Assembly: GCA_023133515.1 (NCBI GenBank)
Contig: JAGLWI010000007.1
Coordinates: 1 to 40,758 of the forward strand
Length of the DNA: 40,758 nt
Direction: 5' to 3'
Source: Candidatus Babeliales bacterium
GTDB taxonomy: Bacteria > Babelota > Babeliae > Babelales > UASB340
The notes under the pieces are model-generated. The model worked only from the letters and a program-made list of their open reading frames with translations, was not told the origin of the DNA and did no database searches. The translations under genes were made by a program, and so were the position numbers. This document shows positions 16,848 to 24,958 of this stretch, in pieces (within the stretch, counting starts at the first letter, position 1; each line of letters begins with the position of its first letter).

Positions 16848-16877
16848 TTGACAATTTGAAATCAATATTGATAGAGT
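16848..16877 (+). promoter_or_regulatory. Candidate promoter for the amidase gene
   Basis: A perfect TTGACA at 16848-16853 is followed after 18 nt by TAGAGT at 16872-16877, about 50 nt before the start at 16931. It lies in the 216-nt divergent gap between murB and the amidase gene, where I see nothing else. Confidence 0.45.
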
Positions 16878-16930
16878 GGAGGTGAAAGAGAAAGAAATTA
16901 AAAATTATATAGATTTTGTGGGGGAAGATT

Positions 16931-18160
16931 ATGAAGAAAGTATATTTTTTTTCGTTTATTTTTGTTTTGAGTTTATTTAATTTTTGTGCTGGAATTCAAA
17001 AAAATAAAAGTATTAATAAATTAAATTGGATAGAGATTTCTACTAAAAATTTTTTTCCTCAGGTTATTGTTGATTTTGATCATCCTTTTTATTTTGAAAG
17101 AAGAATTCATAAAGATAAATTGTGTTTGGAGTTAGCATTTCCAGGAATGACATTAAAGGCTTTTAATACAAAGAAGGTAATTGAAAAACTTAAAGCTTTA
17201 AAAAATATTGTAAAAAATGTTGAGATATTTTACAAAAAAACTCCAAGTCCACGAGTTATTCTTCTTATGTCTTTTGTAAATAAAAATGATGTTTTAATTC
17301 GATGGAGCAAAATGGAAGATCCAAATAGATTAATTCTTGATATTTTTTCAAAAAAATTTTTGAATAATATTGAAAGTAAAGATGATATTCTTTTATATGC
17401 TCAAAATGATATGAGTATTTATGGTGCCAATAAATTTTTAGGTAATGTTATAAATTTAGGGCAGCCTTTAAATTTTAATTCTGTTAAAAAAAAAATACGT
17501 ATTTTAATAGATGCTGGTCATGGCGGAGAGGATTGTGGGGCTAAGGGTTTTTTTGGACTTAAAGAGAAAGATATTTCATTAGATATAGCCAGACGAGTAA
17601 AATTTTTATTAAAAAAGAATGGATATAATGTTTATTTAACTAGAAATAAAGATAAAACTCTTTCTCTTATTGAAAGATGTGAACTTGCGGGTCAGCTTAA
17701 AGCGAATTTGTGTGTATCTGTACATGTTAACGCAGTTGGAGGGATAGAAAAAGTAAATGGAATCGAAAGTTATTATTTAAATGCTAAAAATCTTTTACCT
17801 CCTTTTAGGAAGGGAGGTTTTTTATTTGTTTTTAATAAAAAAGATAAAAAATGTGCAAAAAAGGCCGATAGATTGCTATATGAGCATGTAAAACTATCAA
17901 AAAAACTGGCTATTGTAATTCAAAATAGTATTTTGAAAGTGGCTAAAAACAAAAAAATTAATATTTTTAATAGAGGGATAAAAAAAGAAGAATTTCGTAT
18001 TTTACTTAGCTGCCAAATACCTGTAGCTTTAATAGAAGTAGGTTTTTTGACAAATAAAAAAGAGGCAAAAAGATTATCATTACCATTTTATCGTAAAATT
18101 TTAGCTGAAGGGATTGGTAAAGGTATTATTGAATATATTAATTTGCGGTATTATAAATAA
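16931..18160 (+). CDS. amiC: N-acetylmuramoyl-L-alanine amidase, AMIN plus Amidase_3
   Basis: This is a 409-aa exported zinc amidase that cuts the amide bond between MurNAc and the stem peptide, usually during cell separation. The signal peptide covers about 1-20. An AMIN-like envelope-targeting domain spans about 30-140. The Amidase_3 domain spans about 188-405 with zinc and catalytic residues H197 (D-A-G-H-G-G), E212, H265 (S-V-H-V-N-A) and E369 (A-L-I-E-V-G-F-L-T-N). I start at the ATG at 16931, because it begins the signal peptide and follows a GGGGGAAG ribosome-binding site. An upstream in-frame TTG at 16916 overlaps that site. AmiA/B/C type cannot be separated with certainty. Confidence 0.93.
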   Translation: MKKVYFFSFIFVLSLFNFCAGIQKNKSINKLNWIEISTKNFFPQVIVDFDHPFYFERRIHKDKLCLELAFPGMTLKAFNTKKVIEKLKALKNIVKNVEIFYKKTPSPRVILLMSFVNKNDVLIRWSKMEDPNRLILDIFSKKFLNNIESKDDILLYAQNDMSIYGANKFLGNVINLGQPLNFNSVKKKIRILIDAGHGGEDCGAKGFFGLKEKDISLDIARRVKFLLKKNGYNVYLTRNKDKTLSLIERCELAGQLKANLCVSVHVNAVGGIEKVNGIESYYLNAKNLLPPFRKGGFLFVFNKKDKKCAKKADRLLYEHVKLSKKLAIVIQNSILKVAKNKKINIFNRGIKKEEFRILLSCQIPVALIEVGFLTNKKEAKRLSLPFYRKILAEGIGKGIIEYINLRYYK

Positions 18161-18222
18161 TTGATATTGGTTAGTATAAGTAAGAATAACTCAGAAGTAG
18201 ATTAATGAGGAGTTAATTTATT

Positions 18223-18726
18223 ATGTTAGTAGGATTTTTTGGTTCTATATTTAGGCCTTTTCAAGGTATTTTTGGTATGAAAAAGATTGCAAGCATCGAG
18301 GGAGCAGCAATACAAACTCTTGAAAATATAAATTTTTTTCTTTTGTTTTATGAATTCGTGTTAGCTTTTTTTGTTATTTATGCATTACTGACTTCTATAA
18401 CAAAAATTCATTTATTATGGATGAGAAAGAGATTAAAAAAAGTATTTGGTTTTATTTGTCGTGCTAAAAATGAAATTTTGTTGCTTGAGAATAGTGAAAA
18501 TCTTTCAGATGAAAAAAAATTGGAAATTCAACTTTCTTTTCAAGAAACAATAGGTTTAATTTGTAAACTTATTGAACAAAGACTTTTTATGAAAAAAATA
18601 GGTGAACATAACTATAAAAGAATATTGGATGGTCTTAATTCTATAAAAGAAAAAAAAGTTGATGTTAAAACTCAAATGTTGTTGTTGGATAATTTGATAG
18701 TTTTGATAAAATCTTTTTTAAAATAG
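18223..18726 (+). CDS. Small membrane protein of unknown function
   Basis: This 167-aa protein is not recognised. The N-terminal 35 residues are amphipathic and Gly/Phe-rich. One strong transmembrane helix lies at about 38-60 and is followed by a basic stretch (M-R-K-R-L-K-K), so the remaining 105 residues are probably cytoplasmic. That tail is predicted all-helical, with Leu-rich heptads. A gaggag ribosome-binding site supports the start. It lies between the amidase and murD, so a link to cell-wall synthesis or division is possible but unproven. Confidence 0.65.
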   Translation: MLVGFFGSIFRPFQGIFGMKKIASIEGAAIQTLENINFFLLFYEFVLAFFVIYALLTSITKIHLLWMRKRLKKVFGFICRAKNEILLLENSENLSDEKKLEIQLSFQETIGLICKLIEQRLFMKKIGEHNYKRILDGLNSIKEKKVDVKTQMLLLDNLIVLIKSFLK

Positions 18727-18770
18727 ATTCTTTTTTAACATTTTTTCATATAAATTTGTCAAAACAATAA

Positions 18771-18815
18771 ACCTTCGCTATTGCTTCGAAGAACAGGCTG
18801 GCGTAGGCGGGAGTT
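18771..18815. repeat. GC-rich intergenic element, REP-like
   Basis: Within a 108-nt gap this 45-nt segment is far more G/C-rich than its surroundings. It contains a CTTCGAAG palindrome and the string ggctggcgtaggcgggag. It resembles short dispersed intergenic repeats I recall from other bacterial genomes. Its opening ACCTTCGC recurs in a degraded relative at 24060. It codes for nothing and separates the 18223 gene from murD. Confidence 0.5.
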
Positions 18816-18834
18816 ATGATTTATAAATAAAAGC

Positions 18835-20265
18835 ATGGAAAAAAAACTGGGTATTTGGGGTTTTGGTGTTGTTGGTAAGTCGGCATTAAAATTTTTTAGT
18901 CTACAATTTAAAAATTGCGATATTGGAATTTGGGATCAAAGGAGACTTAGTAATCAAGAAATTAATCTTATTAAATCTTTTAATGCATCATTTTTTAATC
19001 ATATTAATATTGATTTGAAAACATTTTTTAATCGATATGATCATATTCTTGTTAGTCCTGGTATTGATATAAAAAAAATTATTGGAAAACATTATTCTTC
19101 TTGTTATACAGAAAAATTTTTTTGCGAATTGGATATTTTTTCTGATTATTTTGAAAAAAAGACTGTATCGATTACAGGAAGTCTTGGAAAAACAACCATT
19201 ATAACCTTGTTACATAGTCTTTCAAAAGGAATTGGTTTAAAATCTGTAATTGGTGGTAATATTGGAACAGGAATGTTGAATTTGATTCATGATCAATTAA
19301 AGACAGAGATTGCTTTTTTGGAATTATCAAGTTTTCAGCTTGAAGACAGTAAAAAATTTTCTCCGCATATTGCTGTATGCAACAATTTTTATCCAAACCA
19401 TCTTGATCGCCATATTAGTTTGCAAGATTATTTTTTTGCAAAATTTAAAATTTTTAAATACCAAACTAAAGTAGATTTTGCTTTATTAAATGCAGATTTT
19501 CTTTTTATGGAGCAAGGTTTTGTAGGAAAAATAAATGATATTAAATCAAAGAAATGTTTTGTAACATTTGATTTTGAAAAAACTTTAAATCAAATTAAAA
19601 AATTAAAATTAAAATCATATGCTATTTTTTTTGTTAAAAATAATAGCCTTTTTGTTTCCATATATCCGTTTATTTCGTTTATTTGCATATTTAATTTTTC
19701 ATTTTTGCCTGAAATTACATTTAAAGAGAATTGGGCATTTATTTTAGCAATTTTATATTTATTAAATATAGATTTACAATTTTTTGAAAAATATTTTTTA
19801 AAAAATAAACATAGATATTTTATAAGAAATTATGAAAATGTTCTTGAACATCGCTTAGAAAAATTTGTTAGCATTAATGGAGTAGAATTTTATAATGATT
19901 CTAAAGCGACAATTGTAGAGGCAACATATTCTGCATTAAAAATATTAGATAAAAAAGAAAGGCCGATAATTTTAATTTTGGGAGGATTGAATAAAGGAGT
20001 TGATCGAAAGCCTTTTATAAAGAAATTGCCTTTGATTAAAAATCTAAAATATGTATTTTGTTTTGGTAAGAAATTTAAAGATTTTGATCTTTTTCCACAA
20101 TATTCTTCTCTTAAGCAACTTTTGATTGTTATTATCAAATTGTCTAAATCAGGTGATATTGTGCTTTTTTCTCCTGGAGGTGCAAGTTTTGACTTGTTTG
20201 ATAATTATAGACATAGAGGCAAGGTTTTTAAGGATTTGGTATTATCCTTGGCTAAAAATAATTAA
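18835..20265 (+). CDS. murD: UDP-N-acetylmuramoylalanine--D-glutamate ligase MurD
   Basis: This is a 476-aa Mur ligase that adds D-Glu to UDP-MurNAc-L-Ala with ATP in the cytoplasm. The N-terminal Rossmann domain has G-F-G-V-V-G-K-S. The ATP loop at residues 114-121 is T-G-S-L-G-K-T-T, where the family usually has T-G-T-N-G-K-T/S-T. The N-H-L-D-R-H block follows. The C-terminal domain carries N-D-S-K-A-T-I and L-G-G-L-N-K-G-V-D. The F-S-P-G-G-A-S-F-D block replaces the common S-P-A-x-A-S-x-D. It lies 17 nt upstream of ftsW, the usual order in the mur/fts cluster, but murG and murC do not follow. Confidence 0.94.
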   Translation: MEKKLGIWGFGVVGKSALKFFSLQFKNCDIGIWDQRRLSNQEINLIKSFNASFFNHINIDLKTFFNRYDHILVSPGIDIKKIIGKHYSSCYTEKFFCELDIFSDYFEKKTVSITGSLGKTTIITLLHSLSKGIGLKSVIGGNIGTGMLNLIHDQLKTEIAFLELSSFQLEDSKKFSPHIAVCNNFYPNHLDRHISLQDYFFAKFKIFKYQTKVDFALLNADFLFMEQGFVGKINDIKSKKCFVTFDFEKTLNQIKKLKLKSYAIFFVKNNSLFVSIYPFISFICIFNFSFLPEITFKENWAFILAILYLLNIDLQFFEKYFLKNKHRYFIRNYENVLEHRLEKFVSINGVEFYNDSKATIVEATYSALKILDKKERPIILILGGLNKGVDRKPFIKKLPLIKNLKYVFCFGKKFKDFDLFPQYSSLKQLLIVIIKLSKSGDIVLFSPGGASFDLFDNYRHRGKVFKDLVLSLAKNN

Positions 20266-20282
20266 AAATTTTTAAGGAAGAG

Positions 20283-21392
20283 ATGGAAGTTGTAGAAAAT
20301 AAATTAAAAAGTGATTTTAGATTTTTAATGTCAATTGTTGGTTTTTTAATATTGATAGGTTTAATTTTTATTTATTCTTCAAGTTCTGTTTTTGCTTTAG
20401 AAAAGTTTGGAGTTGCTTCATATTTTTTGAGAAAACAATTATTTTTTCTAATTCCTTCAATTGTAGGTTTTATAATTTTTGCAATAATTCCTATATCATT
20501 TTTAAAAAAATATTCTCCTATTTTTTTTGTGTTGGCATTGATTTTTAATTTATTAACATTTATACCATTTGTTGGTTTAAAAATTCATGGTTCTTCTCGA
20601 TGGCTAAGTATTTTTGGTTTTAGTATGCAACCAAGTGAGATATTAAAACTTTTTTTATTTATTTATGTGGGCTTTTTTTTAGAGAAAAAACATAGAAAAG
20701 TTGCTTCTTTTATCCATTCTTATTTACCATTTTTGACAGTTCTTGGCATAACATTTTTTATTCTTTTAAAACAGCCTGATTTTGGAACGGCTGTTACAAT
20801 ATTTATAACAGCATTTTTTTTGCTTTTTGTGGCTGAGTTTAAGTTATTCTATTTGTTTGCTACTATCATTGTTACAATTCCTGTAGGTATTTTTTTGATT
20901 GTTTCAAAAGCGTATCGTCTTCATAGAATTTTGATATTTATGGATCCTTGGATAGATCCTCAGGGTAGGGGTTTTCAGATCATACAATCTTTAATAGCTA
21001 TAGGCTCTGGTCATTTGTGGGGTGTAGGGATTTCTAATTCATCTCAAAAATTTTTCTATCTTCCAATGCAGCATACAGATTTTATATTTCCGATCATAGC
21101 TGAAGAGACAGGATTTGTTGGATCTTTTTTGATTGTAGCGCTTTATTTTTTATTTTGTTATTTTGGCTTGCGTTTAGCATTAAGACTTGAAAGTTCTTTT
21201 GCATTTTTTACAACTTTAGGTTTTATCATTTTGATAAGTTTGCAAGCGGCAATTAATTTAATGGTTACTACAGGTTTATTGCCTACTAAAGGCTTTGGAC
21301 TTCCATTTATTAGCTATGGTGGAAGTGCTTTATTATCTCTTTTTTGTATGATGGGTCTTATTGCCAATTTTGTTAGAAGGCAAAAAGTTTAA
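20283..21392 (+). CDS. ftsW: SEDS peptidoglycan polymerase, FtsW/RodA family
   Basis: This 369-aa protein has about ten membrane helices. SEDS motifs are present: H-G-S-S-R-W-L after the third or fourth helix; the catalytic Asp in L-K-Q-P-D-F-G-T; Q-H-T-D-F-I-F with E-E-T-G-F-V-G; and L-P-T-K-G-F-G-L-P-F-I-S-Y-G-G. SEDS proteins polymerise lipid II glycan strands together with a class B PBP. I name it FtsW from its position directly after murD, but RodA has the same motifs, so the division or elongation role is not settled. The ribosome-binding site is aaggaaga. A weak AT-rich hairpin with a T tail follows (21391-21425). Confidence 0.9.
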   Translation: MEVVENKLKSDFRFLMSIVGFLILIGLIFIYSSSSVFALEKFGVASYFLRKQLFFLIPSIVGFIIFAIIPISFLKKYSPIFFVLALIFNLLTFIPFVGLKIHGSSRWLSIFGFSMQPSEILKLFLFIYVGFFLEKKHRKVASFIHSYLPFLTVLGITFFILLKQPDFGTAVTIFITAFFLLFVAEFKLFYLFATIIVTIPVGIFLIVSKAYRLHRILIFMDPWIDPQGRGFQIIQSLIAIGSGHLWGVGISNSSQKFFYLPMQHTDFIFPIIAEETGFVGSFLIVALYFLFCYFGLRLALRLESSFAFFTTLGFIILISLQAAINLMVTTGLLPTKGFGLPFISYGGSALLSLFCMMGLIANFVRRQKV

Positions 21393-21423
21393 AATTCTAA
21401 TTAAAAATAAATTGAATTTTTTA

Positions 21424-21453
21424 TTGACACTATACAAAAAACTGACATACTAG
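21424..21453 (+). promoter_or_regulatory. Candidate promoter for the 732-aa exported protein
   Basis: A perfect TTGACA at 21424-21429 is followed by CATACT (16-nt spacer) or TACTAG (18-nt spacer) around 21446-21453. It lies about 55 nt before the GTG start at 21508 and just after the weak hairpin that may end the ftsW transcript. Confidence 0.45.
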
Positions 21454-21507
21454 TAACTTCATTTTTGCAGTTATGATGTGGATATTTGGGTCTTTGGGGG
21501 AAGCTTT

Positions 21508-23706
21508 GTGATTAAAAAAAAGTTTTTTTTTGTTTCTATTTTTTTCTCAATAGTTTTACTATTTCAGGTTGAACTTTTTTCTCAAAATATATTGGATATT
21601 TCTCAAAATGCAGATTGTGATTTTAAAGGTGAAATTGATAAAAGTCTTAATAATCAGGCTAATCAAATTGTATCTGAAGTTAGCAAAGAACAAGGTTCTT
21701 TTGATCAGCAACCTGTTGATTTTTCTTTTTTTAACAAACCTCAAAAAATGCTTGCAAAACTTCCAGAGCAGTGTAGGAAGAATGTTTCTGATGCTTTAGA
21801 AGCATGTAATCAATTAAGAATGAATTCTCAAGATCCTTTATTATTTTTATTTGAGCTAATTTCTAGACTGAAATTTAAGTTAACAGAATTTGTAGAAAAA
21901 AAAGAATTAGATAATTCTAAAATAACTTTGTTTTTGGAGATTTTAAGTAAAGTTGAAGATTTTTTAAAAGATCAAAATAATCTTTTTGCAATACAACTTG
22001 GAATTGTTGATAAAAATATTGAGGATAGATTAAAGGAGATATTAGAGGGACTGAATAATTTTTTAAGCATAGTTAGTAATTTTGAAAATAATGATGATGT
22101 TAAAGATGATTTAGAAATATTACAAAAATCTATTGCAGGAATAAAAAACAAAAAATTAAATGTTCTTATAGAAAATAATATCAAATATTTAAATCATTTA
22201 TCTCAAGAAGTTTTGGAAAAAATAAAAATTGCTCAAGATATATTAGGTGAATTTGAAAATACTTTGAACGAGAGCGATAAAGAAAACGAGGAAAATGTAA
22301 AAGAAGCGGTAGATTTTTGGAGTGGCACTCTTAAAGAATTGAATAAAGGAATGTCAGAAGAGATGATGTTTCTAAAAGGAGGTTTTGATCGAGAACCTGG
22401 TGTTCAATCTAAAATTTTTAAAATTTTAAATGGTTTAGGGAAAAGTGCTAAATTTATTGTTCCAGCATATGCTTTTTATCGTAAACTTATAGAATTATAT
22501 TGGCTTGATCCGTGTAACAAAGATAAGTTGACTTTAAAAAAATGGTCCAATTTGCCTCTTTTATTAGGGGATAAGGTGATTAGAGCTTTGATGATTCCTT
22601 TTTATTTTTTAAAAAAGGCAATAGAAATTAACAATTCTAATATTAATCCTATGGCTAAACAGAAGTTATTTCAGAATGCTTTATTTTCATCCTTGTGGAC
22701 ATATTCGGATCCTAATTTTTATGTTATGGGACAGATTTGGCCAGCCAGGGCTTTGTATAGAATGGCTCCAGCTTATTTATATCATTATATTTTTCATAGG
22801 TTAAGAAAGCCTGAAGACGATCATGAAGATTTAGGTAAATGTGAGCAGTTTAAACAAGCTGCATGGTTTTCTTTTAAAGATGGTTATAGATCATTTTCTA
22901 ATTTTGTAGATATTAAGATGCAACAAAAATTGGGACCAGGAAGATTAGAAAGTTTGAAAAAAAATTCTTTAGGTATTATAAAACCTGGTTTATTGAAGTT
23001 TATTTTTGATACTTCAATGCCTGTGTTGGCTGAAAAGGGTACAGAAAAGTATACACGAGATTTTTTTTCTTTGACAAAAAATAATGTTTTTAAAAAGGAG
23101 GATGATTTGTCTTATTTTTTGGATTGGAATTATGTTGGAAATACAGATTTTGAAAATATAAAATCTTCTGAATTTATACAAGGAAGAATTGTAGGTTATC
23201 TTGCAATTAGTCTTGGTGCACATTTTGGAAAAGTATTTACTCGAGCAAATAGACGTGGCATTAGGTCTTTGATGTCAAAAGCAGGTAATGGTTTATATAA
23301 AGTTATTGAAAAATTAGGCTTTTTATCTACTGAATCTTTAAACTTGATTGAAGATTTAAAGCTTGATATAAAGGATGTAATGAAAGAATTTTTTTTAGAC
23401 GCGCAAGATCCGTCTTTAATGATGGGACGTAAAGGGTTTTTTTCTTTGCTTTTACAATTTGGATATATAGATGAGAAAAGTATTTTAAATATTGAAGAAA
23501 AAATAGATCGAGGTCAATTAAATGAAAAGTTAGTTGATGAAATTATAGATAAGATTATTACCACTATTACAGATAATATTTTAATTTATATGGGTGGTTT
23601 AATTGGAATGGGAACTTCATGGTATACAGCAAATTATATTATGAAAAAATATGTATATCCAAAACCGAAAAAGAATATTGAACGTCAGTTGGTTCTAGCT
23701 AAATAA
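21508..23706 (+). CDS. Large exported protein of unknown function
   Basis: This is a 732-aa protein of no recognised family. I start at the GTG at 21508, because it follows a GGGGGAAG ribosome-binding site and begins a clear signal peptide (I-K-K-K-F-F-F-V-S-I). A GTG at 21478 would put ten residues before it. Residues about 40-270 are Lys/Glu/Asn/Leu-rich and probably helical or coiled coil. Residues about 300-560 are more globular, with Trp/Tyr/Pro-rich stretches. A Gly-rich hydrophobic helix near the C-terminus (I-Y-M-G-G-L-I-G-M-G) is followed by a basic tail. It may be a periplasmic or membrane-anchored structural protein. Its last 12 nt overlap the convergent gene at 23695. Confidence 0.75.
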   Translation: MIKKKFFFVSIFFSIVLLFQVELFSQNILDISQNADCDFKGEIDKSLNNQANQIVSEVSKEQGSFDQQPVDFSFFNKPQKMLAKLPEQCRKNVSDALEACNQLRMNSQDPLLFLFELISRLKFKLTEFVEKKELDNSKITLFLEILSKVEDFLKDQNNLFAIQLGIVDKNIEDRLKEILEGLNNFLSIVSNFENNDDVKDDLEILQKSIAGIKNKKLNVLIENNIKYLNHLSQEVLEKIKIAQDILGEFENTLNESDKENEENVKEAVDFWSGTLKELNKGMSEEMMFLKGGFDREPGVQSKIFKILNGLGKSAKFIVPAYAFYRKLIELYWLDPCNKDKLTLKKWSNLPLLLGDKVIRALMIPFYFLKKAIEINNSNINPMAKQKLFQNALFSSLWTYSDPNFYVMGQIWPARALYRMAPAYLYHYIFHRLRKPEDDHEDLGKCEQFKQAAWFSFKDGYRSFSNFVDIKMQQKLGPGRLESLKKNSLGIIKPGLLKFIFDTSMPVLAEKGTEKYTRDFFSLTKNNVFKKEDDLSYFLDWNYVGNTDFENIKSSEFIQGRIVGYLAISLGAHFGKVFTRANRRGIRSLMSKAGNGLYKVIEKLGFLSTESLNLIEDLKLDIKDVMKEFFLDAQDPSLMMGRKGFFSLLLQFGYIDEKSILNIEEKIDRGQLNEKLVDEIIDKIITTITDNILIYMGGLIGMGTSWYTANYIMKKYVYPKPKKNIERQLVLAK

Positions 23707-24006
23707 AAAATAAGAAATTAAAATTGATGAAGTAAGAATAATTGCCAACATTTCCAATTCTGATAATAGTAAATCATCTTGTATTATTTCCAGATTATTT
23801 TTATTAAAAATTTGATTTTGAAGTTTTAATAATAGATCTTTATTAATTTTGTAAGATTTTATTTTTTCAAGGATTTCTTCGTAATCTTTTTTATCATACT
23901 CATTTGATTCAATCATTATGACATTATTTATTTGAGTGTCTTTTGAATTTAGGGAAAAAAAGAATTGAAAAATTATTAAAATTAAAAATATATATGATTT
24001 TTCCAT
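23695..24006 (-). CDS. Small exported or tail-anchored membrane protein
   Basis: This is a 103-aa protein of no recognised family. A hydrophobic signal sequence covers residues 1-20. A charged helical middle (about 25-80, with repeated L-L/K-K) follows. The C-terminal 20 residues are hydrophobic (A-I-I-L-T-S-S-I-L-I-S-Y-F-L-F-S), so the product likely spans or anchors in the membrane at its C-terminus. A ggagaaggg-like ribosome-binding site precedes the ATG. It overlaps the 3' end of the convergent 21508 gene by 12 nt. The signal, helix and membrane segment recall the other small exported proteins here, with the membrane helix at the end instead of the middle. Confidence 0.6.
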   Translation of the reverse strand: MEKSYIFLILIIFQFFFSLNSKDTQINNVIMIESNEYDKKDYEEILEKIKSYKINKDLLLKLQNQIFNKNNLEIIQDDLLLSELEMLAIILTSSILISYFLFS

Positions 24007-24058
24007 AATTTCCCTTCTCCTTTTTGAATTAGATTTTATTTATGAATCGTAGGTTTTT

Positions 24059-24103
24059 ACCTTCGCAGTAGCTTTATATAGGAGAGTTGGTTATAGCGAA
24101 GAT
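24059..24103. repeat. Degraded intergenic repeat with inverted ends
   Basis: This segment of the 148-nt gap between lpxI and the 24006 gene starts ACCTTCGC and ends GCGAAG. CTTCGC at 24061-24066 pairs with GCGAAG at 24096-24101, giving an imperfect hairpin. It shares its opening and several scattered bases with the GC-rich element at 18771, so it looks like an older, AT-eroded copy. No gene is present here. Confidence 0.35.
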
Positions 24104-24154
24104 TTATTACCTTATTTTAATGATACACAAATTCTTTTTACAAGAGATAGGTTT

Positions 24155-24958
24155 TTAGATTGAGATTAGTGTGATATTGAGTTCTTTTGCTTTTTTTATA
24201 AATTCTTCTTTTTCCGATATAAATGTATGACTTGATTTCCAAGCTATTGCCTTTACTTGGTCCTTTTTTAATCCTTTTAATGAATTTGGGCCTAGAGTAG
24301 GAAGATCATATTTTTGATTTTGTTTTTCATGAGCTGATTTGCATATTACAAGATTATTTTTGCCTAGCTCTATTCCTCGTTTTATGCAGTCATCAGTTCC
24401 TTCTATGGCTTCTATTGCTATTACCATTTTATCTTTTATGACAACAGTTTGTCCAATATCGCATTGTGAAATATTTTGAGCGATATTCATACCAAATTTT
24501 ATATCAACTTCTATTTTATCAGTGATGCTTCCAGTAAGTATTCCAGGTTTTACTATAAGTGATTTAAGAATTTCATTTTGTTTAATAATTCCGATTCCTT
24601 TCTTTTTTAATACAGACAACAGTTTTTCCATGATTGTTTTGTCGCTTTTGCATGCCATACTTGCAAGAATCTTTATTGCTAACCAGTCTAATTTGATATT
24701 TTTTAATAGATTTTTTTTATCGACTTTTCCTATGAATAAAACATTTTTTGTATTTTCGTTTTTTAATAGATTTAAAATTTTTCCTGCTTTGTAAAATTTT
24801 TCTGCAAAAACAGTAGCTTTGTTTTGGCAAATTTTTTTTAATGATCTTATATTATTTTGCGGGAAGAGTGATATTACGAAAAATTTTTTATTAGATGCAA
24901 GTAGATTTTTGCATGCTTGTAGTGGTAGGTTTCCTGTTCCAGATATGACCGCAATCAT
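24155..24958 (-). CDS. lpxI: UDP-2,3-diacylglucosamine pyrophosphatase LpxI
   Basis: This 267-aa LpxI (DUF1009) hydrolyses UDP-2,3-diacylglucosamine to lipid X and UMP, the fourth lipid A step, replacing LpxH. The N-terminal I-S-G-T-G-N-L-P-L block and the C-terminal A-I-E-A-I-E-G-T-D-D and Y-D-L-P-T-L-G-P blocks are diagnostic; the Asp of the last is the likely catalytic residue. A ggtagagg ribosome-binding site lies inside the 3' end of the upstream gene. The first 68 nt overlap that gene in another frame, so translational coupling is likely. It completes a minus-strand lpxA, dehydrogenase, lpxI operon. Confidence 0.94.
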   Translation of the reverse strand: MIAVISGTGNLPLQACKNLLASNKKFFVISLFPQNNIRSLKKICQNKATVFAEKFYKAGKILNLLKNENTKNVLFIGKVDKKNLLKNIKLDWLAIKILASMACKSDKTIMEKLLSVLKKKGIGIIKQNEILKSLIVKPGILTGSITDKIEVDIKFGMNIAQNISQCDIGQTVVIKDKMVIAIEAIEGTDDCIKRGIELGKNNLVICKSAHEKQNQKYDLPTLGPNSLKGLKKDQVKAIAWKSSHTFISEKEEFIKKAKELNITLISI

